Shown here in pieces: positions 19,208 to 29,021 of a stretch of DNA of 64,000 nt (positions are counted from its first letter, which is position 1; every line of letters begins with the position of its first letter). Origin of the DNA: Labedella gwakjiensis (GTDB lineage Bacteria > Actinomycetota > Actinomycetes > Actinomycetales > Microbacteriaceae); NCBI RefSeq assembly GCF_003014675.1, contig NZ_PYAU01000001.1:186001-250000 (forward strand). The letters are read 5' to 3'. The notes beneath the pieces were generated by a model, which worked only from the letters and a program-made list of their open reading frames with translations, was not told the origin of the DNA and made no database searches. A program made the position numbers and the translations under genes.

Positions 19208-19957
19208 TTACTTCTTGCCCTGGGCGGCCACGGCGGCCGCACCAGCGGCCGCGGCGTCGGGGTCGAGGTACTCCCCCGGTCCGAGCGGGCGGAAGTCGGC
19301 GTCGAGCTTGTAGACGAGCGGGATGCCGGTCGGGATGTTGAGCTCGGAGATCTCGTCGTCCGAGATGCCGTCGAGGTGCTTCACGAGCGCCCTGAGCGAG
19401 TTGCCGTGGGCCGTGACGAGCACGGTCTTGCCTGCGGCGAGGTCTCCCGTGATGTCGGACTCCCAGTACGGGAGCATGCGCTCGATGACGTCCTTGAGGC
19501 ACTCGGTCGCGGGGATCTCGCCGTCGATGTCGGCGTAGCGGGGGTCGTTGGCCTGCGAGTACTCGTCCGTCGGGTCGATGGGGGGCGGCGGCACGTCGAA
19601 GGAACGACGCCAGGTCATGAACTGCTCCTGGCCGTACTCGGCGAGCGTCTGCGCCTTGTCCTTGCCCTGGAGCGCGCCGTAGTGACGCTCGTTGAGCCGC
19701 CACGACCGCTTGACGGGGATCCAGGCGCGGTCAGCGACCTCGAGGGCGAGGTTGGCCGTCTGGATCGCACGGGTGAGGACGGAGGTGTACAGGACGTCGG
19801 CATCGATGCCCGCGTCGACGAGCAGTTTGCCCGCCCGCTTGGCCTCGGCGACGCCCTGGTCGCTCAGGCGGACGTCGACCCATCCGGTGAAGAGGTTCTT
19901 CTGGTTCCAGTCGCTGTTTCCGTGCCGCAGAAGCACGAGGGTGTAAGGCTCAGACAT
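19208..19957 (-). CDS. gpmA: 2,3-bisphosphoglycerate-dependent phosphoglycerate mutase
   Basis: A 249-residue glycolytic enzyme interconverting 3- and 2-phosphoglycerate. The catalytic His lies in [10 protein letters not shown], with [26 protein letters not shown], the catalytic Glu in [10 protein letters not shown] and the second His in [10 protein letters not shown]. The residue after HG is Asn rather than the more usual Glu. The C-terminus has an Ala-rich tail (about 230-245). The palindromic element lies 10 bases beyond its stop. Confidence 0.95.
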   Translation of the reverse strand: MSEPYTLVLLRHGNSDWNQKNLFTGWVDVRLSDQGVAEAKRAGKLLVDAGIDADVLYTSVLTRAIQTANLALEVADRAWIPVKRSWRLNERHYGALQGKDKAQTLAEYGQEQFMTWRRSFDVPPPPIDPTDEYSQANDPRYADIDGEIPATECLKDVIERMLPYWESDITGDLAAGKTVLVTAHGNSLRALVKHLDGISDDEISELNIPTGIPLVYKLDADFRPLGPGEYLDPDAAAAGAAAVAAQGKK

Positions 19958-20012
19958 GTCTCCAGCCTATCGGGAGGGCAGCACGGGCCGCTGTCGCTGG
20001 GATGATGGATCC

Positions 20013-20840
20013 ATGCCGATCGGAGCGATCACCCGCGGGACGACCAACACGAATCGTCTCCGCCGCGTCGACCGCTTCATCGCCCGGTCCACAGCGTTCC
20101 GCCGACCGGACGCACCCCTCGTCGTCGACCTCGGATTCGGGGCGAGCGCAGTGACCGCTCTCGAGACGGCTGCCCGCCTCCGCCGGACGAAGGCGCCCGT
20201 GCACGTCCACGGGCTCGAGATCGATCCCACCCGGGTGCGGACGGCGCTCGGCCAGCTCGAGGAGGTCGCCGCCGGGCGCTCGTCCTTCCCCTCCGACCTC
20301 TCGGTGTCGGTCGGGCTCGGCGGGTTCGAGACGCCGACCCCGGACGGGCGACCAGCGGATGTCATCCGCGCCTTCAACGTCCTGCGCCAGTACGACGAAT
20401 CGGCCGTGAGCGACGCGTGGGCCCGCATGGCTTCCCGGCTCTCGCCGACGGGCGCGCTCGTCGAGGGCACGTGCGACGAGGTGGGCCGCATCGCGAGCTG
20501 GGTGACGATCCCCCGGGACGCTCCCCCGACGTTCTCGCTCTCACTCCGGTTGGCCGAACTCGAACGGCCGTCGATCGTGGCGGAGCGACTCCCCAAGGCG
20601 CTCATCCATCGGAACGTCCCGGGGGAAGCCATCCACGACCTCCTCCGCGATCTCGACCGCCAGTGGACCCTGCACGCGCCACTCGCGAGCTACGGACCGG
20701 TCCAGCGATTCGTCGCGAGCGTCGAGGGTCTCCGCGCAGCCGGGCGCACGGTGCTCGGCAACCGGTCGGTCTGGAGGCTCGGCGAGGTCACCGTGCCCTG
20801 GTCGGAGGTCGCACCGGTCGGCGGCGCCGTCACCCCCTGA
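20013..20840 (+). CDS. Class I SAM-dependent methyltransferase-like protein
   Basis: A 275-residue protein with a Rossmann-fold start (APLVVDLGFGASAVTALETA) matching SAM-binding motif I, an acidic motif-II-like HVHGLEIDPTRV and a motif-IV-like DVIRAFNVLRQY. The substrate is unknown. The gene is divergent from gpmA, and the ATG at 20013 is chosen because the N-terminus is then compact. It converges on the FUSC gene, 15 bases apart. Confidence 0.7.
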   Translation: MPIGAITRGTTNTNRLRRVDRFIARSTAFRRPDAPLVVDLGFGASAVTALETAARLRRTKAPVHVHGLEIDPTRVRTALGQLEEVAAGRSSFPSDLSVSVGLGGFETPTPDGRPADVIRAFNVLRQYDESAVSDAWARMASRLSPTGALVEGTCDEVGRIASWVTIPRDAPPTFSLSLRLAELERPSIVAERLPKALIHRNVPGEAIHDLLRDLDRQWTLHAPLASYGPVQRFVASVEGLRAAGRTVLGNRSVWRLGEVTVPWSEVAPVGGAVTP

Positions 20841-20855
20841 CCGCTCCCTCCACGG

Positions 20856-21968
20856 TCAGGTGGGGGGCAGGAGCGCCTGCGCCTCGCCGACGGGCATGCC
20901 GGCAGCGACGAGCAGGTCGACGACGAGGGGCCTCAGCGCGATGACGAGCGCCTGCTCCGACACGCGGGCGTCGCCTCCCAGCACCTCCTCCGGCCGGAGA
21001 TGACGGGCGAGCTCCTCGAGTGCCCTCCGGGCGATCGGTAGCTGCTCGATGTCATCGAGGCTCGCCGAGAGGAGCGACACGGCCGCCGAGACCCGTGCGA
21101 GCAGATCGGCGACGGCCGGTCTGCTCTGCCCGTCCCGCCCGACGAAATCGAGACGCCGCGCGATGACGCGCAGGTTGCGGGTCGCGAGATCCATCCCGTC
21201 GAGCACCACGGCCTGCCGCTCGAGCTCAGCGCGATGACGTCGGACGATCGGCGAGACACTGACGATGGCGCGCGCCGAGTCGAGCGAGCCGCGCCACGCA
21301 TCGAGGAGAGGCTGGGTGCCGCGCACGCGGACGAGCGCCCGCTCCGACTCCTCATGGTCGGCATATCGCAGCGACGAGACGAGAGAGGCTGTGACCGCCT
21401 CGAACTCGGCGAAGAGGGCGCGTGCCTCACGTATCGCCGCGCGACGGGGGTCACGCGGGATGAGTGCGGTGGCGGCGAGCGCCACGACGCCGCCGACGAC
21501 CCCGTCGACGACCCGGACGAACGGGCCTCCGTCGGGCGCCGGGAGAAGCGACACGAGCACCGATTGGATCGCCGCCGCGATGGCGAAGGCGGCGGCAGGC
21601 GACAGGAGACGCGCGATCACGAGGGTGGCAGACAGGACCACGGCGAGCTGAACGATGCCCTGCCCGAACGTGAGGACGACGGCCTCGGCCACGGCGATCC
21701 CGAGCGTCATACCGACAGCCGTCTCGAGCACGCGGACCGGGCGGGCGTCCCGGACGAACCCCAGACTCGACAGCGACACCGTCACCGCGAGGAGCGGCAC
21801 GTCGTGACCGAGCACCTCGCGCGCGAAGAGGTAGGCGATGACGGCGGCCGCCGTGATCTGGAGGATCGCGGGAAGGGAGGTCGACACCCTCCGCAGCGAG
21901 ACGCCCGATGTGCCGGGGAGCCGCCGCCGCGGACCCCGCTCACGGTCGGGACGCGCGCCCGTCGTCAC
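20856..21968 (-). CDS. FUSC-family / aromatic acid exporter-like membrane protein
   Basis: About 370 residues. The N-terminal half has five or six predicted membrane helices (for example LPAILQITAAAVIAYLFA, LLAVTVSLSSLGFV, VLETAVGMTLGIAVAEAVVL) and the second half is a soluble helical domain (EARALFAEFEAVTASLVSSL onward). This resembles FUSC/YccS and aromatic-acid-exporter proteins; function and substrate are unknown. The GTG at 21968, 4 bases after the ygfZ stop, is preferred over a frame that would overlap ygfZ by nearly 100 bases. It is the last gene of a five-gene leftward group. Confidence 0.7.
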   Translation of the reverse strand: MTTGARPDRERGPRRRLPGTSGVSLRRVSTSLPAILQITAAAVIAYLFAREVLGHDVPLLAVTVSLSSLGFVRDARPVRVLETAVGMTLGIAVAEAVVLTFGQGIVQLAVVLSATLVIARLLSPAAAFAIAAAIQSVLVSLLPAPDGGPFVRVVDGVVGGVVALAATALIPRDPRRAAIREARALFAEFEAVTASLVSSLRYADHEESERALVRVRGTQPLLDAWRGSLDSARAIVSVSPIVRRHRAELERQAVVLDGMDLATRNLRVIARRLDFVGRDGQSRPAVADLLARVSAAVSLLSASLDDIEQLPIARRALEELARHLRPEEVLGGDARVSEQALVIALRPLVVDLLVAAGMPVGEAQALLPPT

Positions 21969-21972
21969 CCGC

Positions 21973-23124
21973 TCAGCCGCGGCCGAGCCGCGGGAGCCGC
22001 GGGACGTCGGCGGTGGCGCCGGCGCCGGGAGGAACGATCGCCTGCTGCGACGCGGCGACGGCGTCGTCACCGACCCTGACGGACAGAGCCACGTCGATCG
22101 GAACGGCTCGTTTCACGACCGCGAGGGCGATGGGACCGAGGTCGTAGTGGATGGCGGAAGACGTCACGCGACCGACCTCCCGGGGCTCCCCGTCCTTCTC
22201 CGCGGTGATCTCTGCGCCGTGCGGAGGCAGGACGGCATCGCTGCCGTCGAGGTGCAGCATCACGACACGGCGCGGCGGGCGACCCAGGTTGTGGACCTTC
22301 GCCACGGTCTCCTGTCCGCGGTAGCAGCCCTTCTCGAGATGCACAGCGGTGCGGAGCCAGTCGAGTTCGTGCGGGATGGTGCGCTCGTCCGCGTCGAGGG
22401 CCTGGCGCGGTCGCCATGCGGCGATGCGCAGCGCCTCAGCCGCGAGAGAGCCGGCGACACCGATGGAACCGGAACGGACGAGCGCGGCGACCTCGTGGAG
22501 TGCGTCCCGTCGGACGATCGACTCGAGCCACGTGCGGTCGACACCCGGGTGCGCGCCCTCGGCGTACTGCCACCCGCCGGCGACGACGGCCGACCACGGG
22601 TCGCTCCACGTGAGCGGCACCCCGGTGGGTGCGGCGACGGGCAGACCGGGGACCTCGGCCGCGGAGGCGACGACGGCGAACTCGAGCGAACGGTCGGACA
22701 CCTCGACGCGCAGCATAAACCGCATGCGGTCGAAGAAGACAGCGAGCGGGGCGGCCAGACCGGGGTCGACGATGAGCCAGGAGGTCTCGCCGTCGTCGAC
22801 GACGCGCACCGCGTACTCGACACGTCCCTGCGGATCGAGCACGAGGGTCTCCGCCGATTCGCCGGGGGCCAGGTGGGCGAGATCCTGCGACGTCAGCGCG
22901 TGGAGGAGCTGCAGCCGATCGTCGCCGACGAGGGCGACGATGCCGAGATCCGATGCGTCCACGATCGCGCGCCCGGCCTCCAGTTCGCGCTGCTCGCGGA
23001 ACGGATCGCCGTAGTGGAGCGGCACGAGGGGCAGGACGCCGGCGTCCAACTCGGGCACGACGGCGCCCGGAAGGGATGCGAAAGCCGACGCCGGAACCGT
23101 GCCGGAGCCGTCCGTCCCGGTCAT
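21973..23124 (-). CDS. ygfZ: YgfZ/GcvT-like folate-binding protein
   Basis: A 383-residue member of the GcvT-fold YgfZ family, recognised by the signature K-G-C-Y-x-G-Q-E (EKGCYRGQETVAK). YgfZ binds tetrahydrofolate and supports maturation or repair of some iron-sulfur proteins. The ATG at 23124 overlaps the stop of the upstream FABP-like gene (ATGA), as often seen in actinobacteria, and suggests coupling. The upstream frame is out-of-frame coding of the neighbour. Confidence 0.9.
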   Translation of the reverse strand: MTGTDGSGTVPASAFASLPGAVVPELDAGVLPLVPLHYGDPFREQRELEAGRAIVDASDLGIVALVGDDRLQLLHALTSQDLAHLAPGESAETLVLDPQGRVEYAVRVVDDGETSWLIVDPGLAAPLAVFFDRMRFMLRVEVSDRSLEFAVVASAAEVPGLPVAAPTGVPLTWSDPWSAVVAGGWQYAEGAHPGVDRTWLESIVRRDALHEVAALVRSGSIGVAGSLAAEALRIAAWRPRQALDADERTIPHELDWLRTAVHLEKGCYRGQETVAKVHNLGRPPRRVVMLHLDGSDAVLPPHGAEITAEKDGEPREVGRVTSSAIHYDLGPIALAVVKRAVPIDVALSVRVGDDAVAASQQAIVPPGAGATADVPRLPRLGRG

Positions 23125-23720
23125 CAGTCGACCTTCGTCAGGCGGGCGGACGCATGGGTCCGCAGATCCTGGCCGAGGGCCGCGATGTCCCATGCCCAGA
23201 GCAGATCGGCCTCGACGAGCCCGTAGAGGCGCGTGGCGGCGGCATACGGCTTGGAGCCCGCCGTCCGCATGACGGCGTCGGTGGCCAGGTCGACGCGTGG
23301 GCCCTTGATCTGGCCGAGGTAGAGCTCGCTCACTCCCCCGGGGTGCACGAGCGCGACCTCGAGGTCGAAGCCGCCGTCGGAGTTGCGGAGGGTCTCGACC
23401 GACTGCGCCGTCGTGAACGGACGCGGCGCCGTCGGCGGGAGCATGGCGGGCCCCGGGTCACCCTCGAGCTGCGCCCGATGCAGCCGCCAGTAGCCGCTCT
23501 CGGCGACGAGAGGGGTGCGATCCTCGTCGTCGAGCCACGTGTACGACGTGTAGTTGAGGTACGGCAGGCCGTCGTGGCTGAAGGACACGCGCTGACCGAA
23601 GGTGCGCGACACGGTCTCGTCGCCGATGGCGTACTCGACGTTGCCGCGCCCTTCCCAGACGCCGATGAGCCACGACAGCGGGACGAGCTCGGACGGGAGG
23701 TCGACCGGGATCTCGATCAC
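23124..23720 (-). CDS. FABP-like / nitrobindin-family heme-binding protein
   Basis: A 198-residue beta-barrel protein: LPSELVPLSWLIGVWEGRG is the signature of the FABP-like (THAP4/nitrobindin) family, followed by YLNYTSYTW and ESGYWRLH strands. Actinobacterial nitrobindins bind ferric heme and react with peroxynitrite. The start is GTG at 23720 because the family begins just before IEIPVDLP; no good ribosome-binding site is visible, so translation may be coupled to the upstream 35-codon frame that ends 10 bases before. Confidence 0.85.
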   Translation of the reverse strand: MIEIPVDLPSELVPLSWLIGVWEGRGNVEYAIGDETVSRTFGQRVSFSHDGLPYLNYTSYTWLDDEDRTPLVAESGYWRLHRAQLEGDPGPAMLPPTAPRPFTTAQSVETLRNSDGGFDLEVALVHPGGVSELYLGQIKGPRVDLATDAVMRTAGSKPYAAATRLYGLVEADLLWAWDIAALGQDLRTHASARLTKVD

Positions 23721-23730
23721 GATGGTCGCG

Positions 23731-23838
23731 TCAGCGCTGACCGCGGTAGAGGTTCCAGACGACGACGCCCGAGACGAACGCGATCGCGAGGCTGGCGAGT
23801 CCGAGGAGTCCGAGATAGAAGAGTTCGAGCGCGAGCAT
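23731..23838 (-). CDS. Small single-helix membrane protein, 35 residues
   Basis: An open frame starting ATG at 23838 encodes 35 residues: an initial [11 protein letters not shown] stretch, a continuous hydrophobic segment (about residues 7-29) and a positively charged tail WNLYRGQR, the form of a one-pass membrane protein with its tail inside. It fits exactly between the 97-residue membrane protein (stop 16 bases before) and the nitrobindin gene (start 10 bases after), all on the same strand. No family is recognised and no strong ribosome-binding site is seen. Confidence 0.55.
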   Translation of the reverse strand: MLALELFYLGLLGLASLAIAFVSGVVVWNLYRGQR

Positions 23839-23854
23839 GGGTCGAGTCTACCCG

Positions 23855-24148
23855 TCAGCCGGCGAAGAGGGCGGCGATTCCGATCACCACGGAGCAGAGG
23901 ACGAGCACCACGACGGCGCCGGCGACGCTGATCGCGACGCGCGTGAGGTACCCGGCCGTGACGCCGCCGGCGAGTTGGATGGCGAACGTCAGGAGCACGC
24001 TGCCCGCGAGGGCGATGCCGAGCGACGCGAACTGGGCACCCTCGTCGACGAACACTCCGATGGCGACCGCAGCGAGGACCGCCGCGATCCAGACCGCGAC
24101 GACACCCACCCAGGACCGCTCCTGCACCTCTGTCACGGGCTCGCTCAT
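23855..24148 (-). CDS. Small integral membrane protein, unknown function
   Basis: A 97-residue protein with three hydrophobic segments (about 14-32, 42-62 and 70-95) and a short acidic N-terminus. No catalytic motif or known family. It is the first gene of the five-gene leftward group ending with the FUSC protein and is divergent from glnR across 78 bases. Confidence 0.7.
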   Translation of the reverse strand: MSEPVTEVQERSWVGVVAVWIAAVLAAVAIGVFVDEGAQFASLGIALAGSVLLTFAIQLAGGVTAGYLTRVAISVAGAVVVLVLCSVVIGIAALFAG

Positions 24149-24226
24149 GCCTCAATGATGCCCGACGGCGTGGGGCGACGTGACCACTGGCGTAGTATTG
24201 TCGCAGTCACGACCCGGAGGACACGC

Positions 24227-24916
24227 TTGGCGCAGCTACTCATCCTGACATCGACGGCTGGCGCGGAGGTGCTCCCGTCGCTCGGACTGCTCAGCCACCG
24301 CGTGCGCCAGATTCCGGCGCAACCGGCGCAACTCGTGAACGCCCCGGGTAGCGACCTCATCATGGTCGATGCGCGGCGCGACCTCGCCGCGGCGAAGTCC
24401 CTGTGCAAGATCCTCACGACCACCGGGATCGCGGTTCCGCTTCTCCTCATCCTCACGGAAGGCGGCCTCACGGCCGTCAGCGCCGACTGGGGAGTCGACG
24501 ACGTCGTGCTCGACACCGCAGGCCCTGCCGAGGTCGACGCGCGGATCCGCCTCGCGATCGGTCGCCAGGCCCAGGAGCAGTCGGCGAGCAAGATCCAGAC
24601 CTCCGGCGTCGTCATCGACGAGGCGAGCTACTCGGCGAAGGTCCAGGGCCGCCCACTCGACCTCACGTTCAAGGAATTCGAGCTCCTGCGCTTCCTCGCC
24701 ACACACCCCTCTCGCGTCTTCACGCGCGAGCAGCTCTTGAGCGAGGTCTGGGGATACGACTACTTCGGCGGCACCCGCACGGTGGACGTGCACGTGCGGC
24801 GCCTGCGCGCGAAGCTCGGCGATCTCGAGCAGCTCATCGGTACCGTCCGCAACGTCGGCTACCGATTCAACGTCTACGAGGACGACAATGCGCCGACTCC
24901 GGCTCCGAGTTCGTGA
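24227..24916 (+). CDS. glnR: GlnR, global nitrogen regulator (atypical OmpR-type)
   Basis: A 229-residue orphan OmpR-family regulator. The receiver-like half has [13 protein letters not shown] (D48), TEGGL and the strongly conserved [20 protein letters not shown]; the winged-helix half reads [50 protein letters not shown] and [11 protein letters not shown]. This is the pattern of actinobacterial GlnR, which controls glutamine synthetase, ammonium uptake and nitrite reduction without a partner kinase. The start is TTG, fixed by GGAGG six bases upstream (24216-24220). It overlaps mshD by 29 bases; glnR-mshD is also the order in mycobacteria (Rv0818-Rv0819). Confidence 0.93.
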   Translation: MAQLLILTSTAGAEVLPSLGLLSHRVRQIPAQPAQLVNAPGSDLIMVDARRDLAAAKSLCKILTTTGIAVPLLLILTEGGLTAVSADWGVDDVVLDTAGPAEVDARIRLAIGRQAQEQSASKIQTSGVVIDEASYSAKVQGRPLDLTFKEFELLRFLATHPSRVFTREQLLSEVWGYDYFGGTRTVDVHVRRLRAKLGDLEQLIGTVRNVGYRFNVYEDDNAPTPAPSS

Positions 24917-25793
24917 TCTGAACGAGCCCGACGTCAATGAGAGCGTCGCGACGCTCGTCCGCCGTGCTCTCGCCGTCGACGGCCAGCCGCCGTTCAACGA
25001 CCAGGCGAAGCTCGACGCGCGCGCCGGTTCCCGAACGCTCATCACTGCCGTGGTCCCGAGCGACGACGACGACTCGGAGACGATGATCGGCGCCGCGATC
25101 CTCGGCCAGGGCGAGCTCGAGTTCACGATCGACCCCGAATGGCGCTCCTACGGCTACGGTGACGCCGCGCTCGGCGGGCTCGTCGGCAGTGCGCCTCCCG
25201 CGCTCTCCGCCTGGGCGCACGGTGACCATCCCGCCGCCGCGTCGCTCGCCGCGCGTCACGGCTTCGACCGGGTGCGCACCCTCCTGCAGCTGCGGATGCC
25301 GCTCGCCTCGCGCACGCCCGCGTCCGCCCCGACCGGGCAGGGCGTCGCCATCTCCCCCTTCGTCCCCGGCCGTGACGAGGCCGAGTGGGTGGCCCTCAAC
25401 GCCCTCGCGTTCGCCGACCACCCGGAGCAGGGCAAGATCACGGTCGATGACGTGCTCGCGCGGGAGGCGGAAGGCTGGTTCTCCGCCGACGACTTCCTCC
25501 TCGCTCGCGACGCCACCGGGCGCCTCGTCGGCTCCATCTGGTTGAAGGTGGAGGACGGCATCGGCGAGGTCTACGCGATCGGCGTGCACCCGGACAGCAC
25601 GGGCGCCGGGCTGGGAAGAACGCTCATGAACGCCGGGCTCGAGCGTCTCGCCCAGACGGGGGTCGAGACGGCCGCCCTCTACGTCGAGGCCGACAACGAG
25701 CGCGCCACGGGGCTGTACCGATCTCTCGGCTTCGGCGACCACACGACCGACGTGCAATACCGCCGTCGCACCCCCGGCTCGACTCCGCGTTAA
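24888..25793 (+). CDS. mshD: Mycothiol synthase (acetyltransferase)
   Basis: A 301-residue protein with two GNAT domains. The C-terminal one is the active type: [24 protein letters not shown] is the acetyl-CoA pyrophosphate loop, then [19 protein letters not shown]. MshD acetylates Cys-GlcN-Ins to finish mycothiol, the main actinobacterial thiol. Its start lies 29 bases inside glnR, so nitrogen regulator and thiol synthesis share a transcript. The stop codon overlaps the first unit of a PHO box for ppk1. Confidence 0.93.
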   Translation: MRRLRLRVRDLNEPDVNESVATLVRRALAVDGQPPFNDQAKLDARAGSRTLITAVVPSDDDDSETMIGAAILGQGELEFTIDPEWRSYGYGDAALGGLVGSAPPALSAWAHGDHPAAASLAARHGFDRVRTLLQLRMPLASRTPASAPTGQGVAISPFVPGRDEAEWVALNALAFADHPEQGKITVDDVLAREAEGWFSADDFLLARDATGRLVGSIWLKVEDGIGEVYAIGVHPDSTGAGLGRTLMNAGLERLAQTGVETAALYVEADNERATGLYRSLGFGDHTTDVQYRRRTPGSTPR

Positions 25794-25810
25794 CGGGAAG
25801 TTCACCGCCA
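25789..25810 (+). promoter_or_regulatory. PHO box upstream of ppk1
   Basis: Two adjacent 11-nt units: GTTAACGGGAA (25789-25799) and GTTCACCGCCA (25800-25810). The second has the exact GTTCAYY core. They start inside the last codons of mshD and lie 40 bases before the ppk1 start. PhoP control of ppk is known in Streptomyces. Confidence 0.65.
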
Positions 25811-25849
25811 CTGTCGATACCGGTCCGGCGCTGGTGACAAGATGTGGGA

Positions 25850-28024
25850 ATGGTTCCCGAGACTTTCGCGACAGACGCCGGACTCGATCGAGACGACGAC
25901 GACTTCGATCCCGTCTTCGAGGAGGACGACCCGGCGCTCCCGGACCATCGCTACCTCGATCGTGAACTGAGCTGGCTCGCCTTCAACAAGCGCGTGCTCG
26001 AGCTCGCGGAGGACGAGTCGCTCCCCACGCTCGAGCGCTCGAACTTCCTCGCCATCTTCGCCTCGAACCTCGACGAGTTCTTCATGGTGCGCGTGGCCGG
26101 ACTCAAGCGGCGCATCGCGACGGGGATCGCCGTCCCGACGAACAACGGACGCTCCCCGAGCGAGGCCCTCGCCGACATCCTCGTGGCGGCCCACGAGCTC
26201 CAGTCCCGCCACGCAGCCGTGTGGCACGACCTCGTCGCCCCTGCGCTCGACGAGGCCGGCGTGACCGTCGTCACATGGGACAGTCTCGACGACCAGGTGA
26301 AGAGCAACCTCGGCGACTACTTCTCCTCCCAGATCTTCCCCGTGCTCATGCCGCTCGCCGTCGACCCGGCGCACCCGTTCCCGTACATCTCGGGTCTCTC
26401 CCTCAACCTCTCGATCCGTGTCCGGAACACGAAGACGGGACGCGAGGAGTTCGCGCGCCTCAAGGTGCCCCAGATGCTCCCGCGTTTCGTCGCGGTCGAC
26501 ACGGCGACCGAGCCGGAGCGGGTACGGTACATCACCCTCGAGGACCTCATCGCCAACCACCTCGACTATCTCTTCCCCGGCATGGAGGTCATCGAGCATC
26601 ACGTGTTCCGCGTGACCCGCAACGAGGACGTGGAGATCGAGGAGGACGAGGCCGAGAACCTCATCCAGGCCCTCGAACGCGAGCTGCTGCGCCGGCGGTT
26701 CGGCCCGCCGATCCGTCTCGAGATCACCGACGACATGGATGACGTCACGCTCGGCCTTCTCGTGCGCGAACTCGACATCACGGACCGCGAGGTCTACCGG
26801 CTTCCCGCTCCTCTCGACCTCGGAGGGCTCTTCAGCCTCGGGAGCCTCGACCGGCCAGACCTGCGCTACCCGAAGCACGTCCCGGCGACGGCGTTGCAGC
26901 TGCAGCCGAGCGAGCCCAACGGCAAGGCCGACCTCTTCGCCGCGATCTCCGCAGGCGACGTCCTCGTGCACCACCCGTACGAGTCCTTCGCCACGAGCGT
27001 GCAGGCGTTCCTCGAGCAGGCCGCGGCCGACCCGAACGTCCTCGCCATCAAGCAGACGCTCTACCGGACGTCGGGCGACTCCCCGATCATCGAGGCGCTC
27101 ATCGACGCTGCCGAGGCCGGCAAACAGGTCCTCGCCCTCGTCGAGATCAAGGCGCGCTTCGACGAGCAGAACAACATCACGTGGGCGCGCAAGCTCGAGA
27201 AGGCCGGAGTGCACGTCGTCTACGGCCTCGTGGGTCTCAAGACCCACTGCAAGCTCGCTCTCGTGATCCGTCAGGAGGGCAACACCCTCCGCCACTATTC
27301 GCACATCGGAACGGGCAACTACAACCCGAAGACGAGCCGGATCTACGAGGACTTCGGCCTCTTCACCGCCGACGACCAGGTGGGCAAGGACCTGACACGC
27401 CTCTTCAACGAGCTGTCCGGCTACGCGATCGAGAAGAAGTTCAAGCGACTCCTCGTCGCCCCCCTGCACTTGCGGAAGGGGCTGCTCAAGGCTATCGACG
27501 CCGAGCGCCGCAACGCCGAGGCGGGCCGGCCGTCCGGTATCCGTATCAAGGTCAACTCCATCGTCGACGAGGCGATCATCGACGGGCTCTACCGCGCCAG
27601 CCAGGCAGGCGTCCCGATCGACATCTGGGTGCGAGGGATCTGTGCCCTCAAGCCGGGCGTGCCCGGGATGAGCGAGACCATCCGCGTGCGTTCGGTGCTC
27701 GGACGTTACCTCGAGCACTCCCGCATCTTCAGCTTCGCCGGCGACGGCGACCCGAAGACGTACATCGGGAGCGCCGACATGATGCACCGCAACCTCGATC
27801 GCCGCGTCGAGGCCCTCGTCCGGCTCACCGACCCGAAGCACCTCAGCGAGATCCAGTCGCTCTTCGATCTCGCGATGGACGAGGGCACGATGTCCTGGTA
27901 CCTCGATTCCGACGGCACCTGGGTCCGGCACGCGACCGGTGGTGAGGGACAGCGACTGATCGACCTCCAGGAGAAGGTCATGCGCAGTATCGCGACACGT
28001 CGGCGATCGCGGTCGCGCCGGTGA
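25850..28024 (+). CDS. ppk1: Polyphosphate kinase
   Basis: About 724 residues, the four-domain Ppk1: the N-terminal domain begins [34 protein letters not shown] follows; the two phospholipase-D-like catalytic domains contain [30 protein letters not shown] and [11 protein letters not shown] (with the autophosphorylated His region) and [14 protein letters not shown]. It makes polyphosphate from ATP reversibly. The ATG at 25850 is used; an in-frame GTG lies two codons upstream. It overlaps mutT1 by four bases and probably responds to phosphate through the PHO box. Confidence 0.96.
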   Translation: MVPETFATDAGLDRDDDDFDPVFEEDDPALPDHRYLDRELSWLAFNKRVLELAEDESLPTLERSNFLAIFASNLDEFFMVRVAGLKRRIATGIAVPTNNGRSPSEALADILVAAHELQSRHAAVWHDLVAPALDEAGVTVVTWDSLDDQVKSNLGDYFSSQIFPVLMPLAVDPAHPFPYISGLSLNLSIRVRNTKTGREEFARLKVPQMLPRFVAVDTATEPERVRYITLEDLIANHLDYLFPGMEVIEHHVFRVTRNEDVEIEEDEAENLIQALERELLRRRFGPPIRLEITDDMDDVTLGLLVRELDITDREVYRLPAPLDLGGLFSLGSLDRPDLRYPKHVPATALQLQPSEPNGKADLFAAISAGDVLVHHPYESFATSVQAFLEQAAADPNVLAIKQTLYRTSGDSPIIEALIDAAEAGKQVLALVEIKARFDEQNNITWARKLEKAGVHVVYGLVGLKTHCKLALVIRQEGNTLRHYSHIGTGNYNPKTSRIYEDFGLFTADDQVGKDLTRLFNELSGYAIEKKFKRLLVAPLHLRKGLLKAIDAERRNAEAGRPSGIRIKVNSIVDEAIIDGLYRASQAGVPIDIWVRGICALKPGVPGMSETIRVRSVLGRYLEHSRIFSFAGDGDPKTYIGSADMMHRNLDRRVEALVRLTDPKHLSEIQSLFDLAMDEGTMSWYLDSDGTWVRHATGGEGQRLIDLQEKVMRSIATRRRSRSRR

Positions 28025-28968
28025 CCCACCACGACCACTCCGCGATCTACGCCGCCGGCGCCGTCTGCTGGCGGATCGTCGACGGCAAACTCAAGGTCCT
28101 TCTCGTGCACCGCACGGCGTACGGGGACGTGACGATCCCCAAGGGCAAGGTCGACCCGGGTGAGACCCTCCCGGAGACGGCCGTCCGCGAGATCAAGGAG
28201 GAGACGGGTCTCTCCGTCGCCCTCGGCGTGCCGCTCGGTGCTGCGCAGTACCGCGTGCACTCCGGGCGCGAGAAGATCGTGCACTACTGGGCTGCCGAGG
28301 TCTCGGACGAGGCCGTGCGCGCGTCGACCTTCGTGCCCAACGCGGAGATCGCCGCCCTCGAGTGGGTCACGGTCAAGCGCGCGCTCAGCTATGCGAGCTA
28401 CGACCAGGACGTGGAGATTCTCCGACACTTCGAGAAGCTCGTCGATGAAGGCGTCACCTCGACGTTCCCCCTCATCGTGCTCCGTCACGCGAAGGCGACC
28501 CCGCATTCCGACTGGAACGGATCGGACGCGACGCGTCCTCTGACCTCTCGCGGGGTCTCGCAGGCGAACGCGATCGTCCCGGCGCTCCGGGCGTTCGCAC
28601 CGCGACGCATCGTGACGAGCACCGCCACGCGCTGCATCACCACGGTGGCGCCCCTCGCGGCGGCCCTGGAACGGAAGTCGCGCTCCACCGACGACCTCAG
28701 CCAGAACGCCTACGAGCTCGGCGAATCGGATGTCAGAGCCGTCGTGGGTAAACGCGTCGCCTCGCGCAAGCCAGCCGTCCTGTGCAGCCACGGACCGGTC
28801 ATCCCCCTCATCCTCCGGGAGATCGCCCTCGCCACGGGCACGCCGGCCGGATCGTACCTCTCGAGCGCCGCGCACCTCGAGCCCGCGGCCTTCTCGGTCG
28901 TGCACGTGTCGGCCCTCGCGCCGGCCTCCGGCATCATCTCGATCGAGACCCACCAGCCACGCGTCTGA
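28021..28968 (+). CDS. mutT1: MutT1-type Nudix hydrolase fused to a histidine phosphatase
   Basis: A 315-residue two-domain protein. Residues 8-140 are a Nudix domain with a full Nudix box (GKVDPGET...REIKEETGL, 42-64); residues 152-315 are a histidine phosphatase domain starting [15 protein letters not shown] with a second His in SHGPVIPL. Mycobacterial MutT1 has this architecture and cleaves 8-oxo-GTP/dGTP and diadenosine polyphosphates. The GTG start overlaps the ppk1 stop (GTGA), linking nucleotide clean-up to polyphosphate synthesis. Confidence 0.92.
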   Translation: MTHHDHSAIYAAGAVCWRIVDGKLKVLLVHRTAYGDVTIPKGKVDPGETLPETAVREIKEETGLSVALGVPLGAAQYRVHSGREKIVHYWAAEVSDEAVRASTFVPNAEIAALEWVTVKRALSYASYDQDVEILRHFEKLVDEGVTSTFPLIVLRHAKATPHSDWNGSDATRPLTSRGVSQANAIVPALRAFAPRRIVTSTATRCITTVAPLAAALERKSRSTDDLSQNAYELGESDVRAVVGKRVASRKPAVLCSHGPVIPLILREIALATGTPAGSYLSSAAHLEPAAFSVVHVSALAPASGIISIETHQPRV

Positions 28969-29021
28969 CCTCTCCGTTCGTCCTCGGCCGCTCCGCGGAC
29001 CACGTCCAGCGGACAGAAGTC

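Noticed and set aside
21969-22070. Earlier start of the FUSC-like gene inside ygfZ
   Set aside because: It would overlap ygfZ by nearly 100 bases with a Pro/Arg-rich tail; the GTG at 21968 right after the ygfZ stop is more economical.
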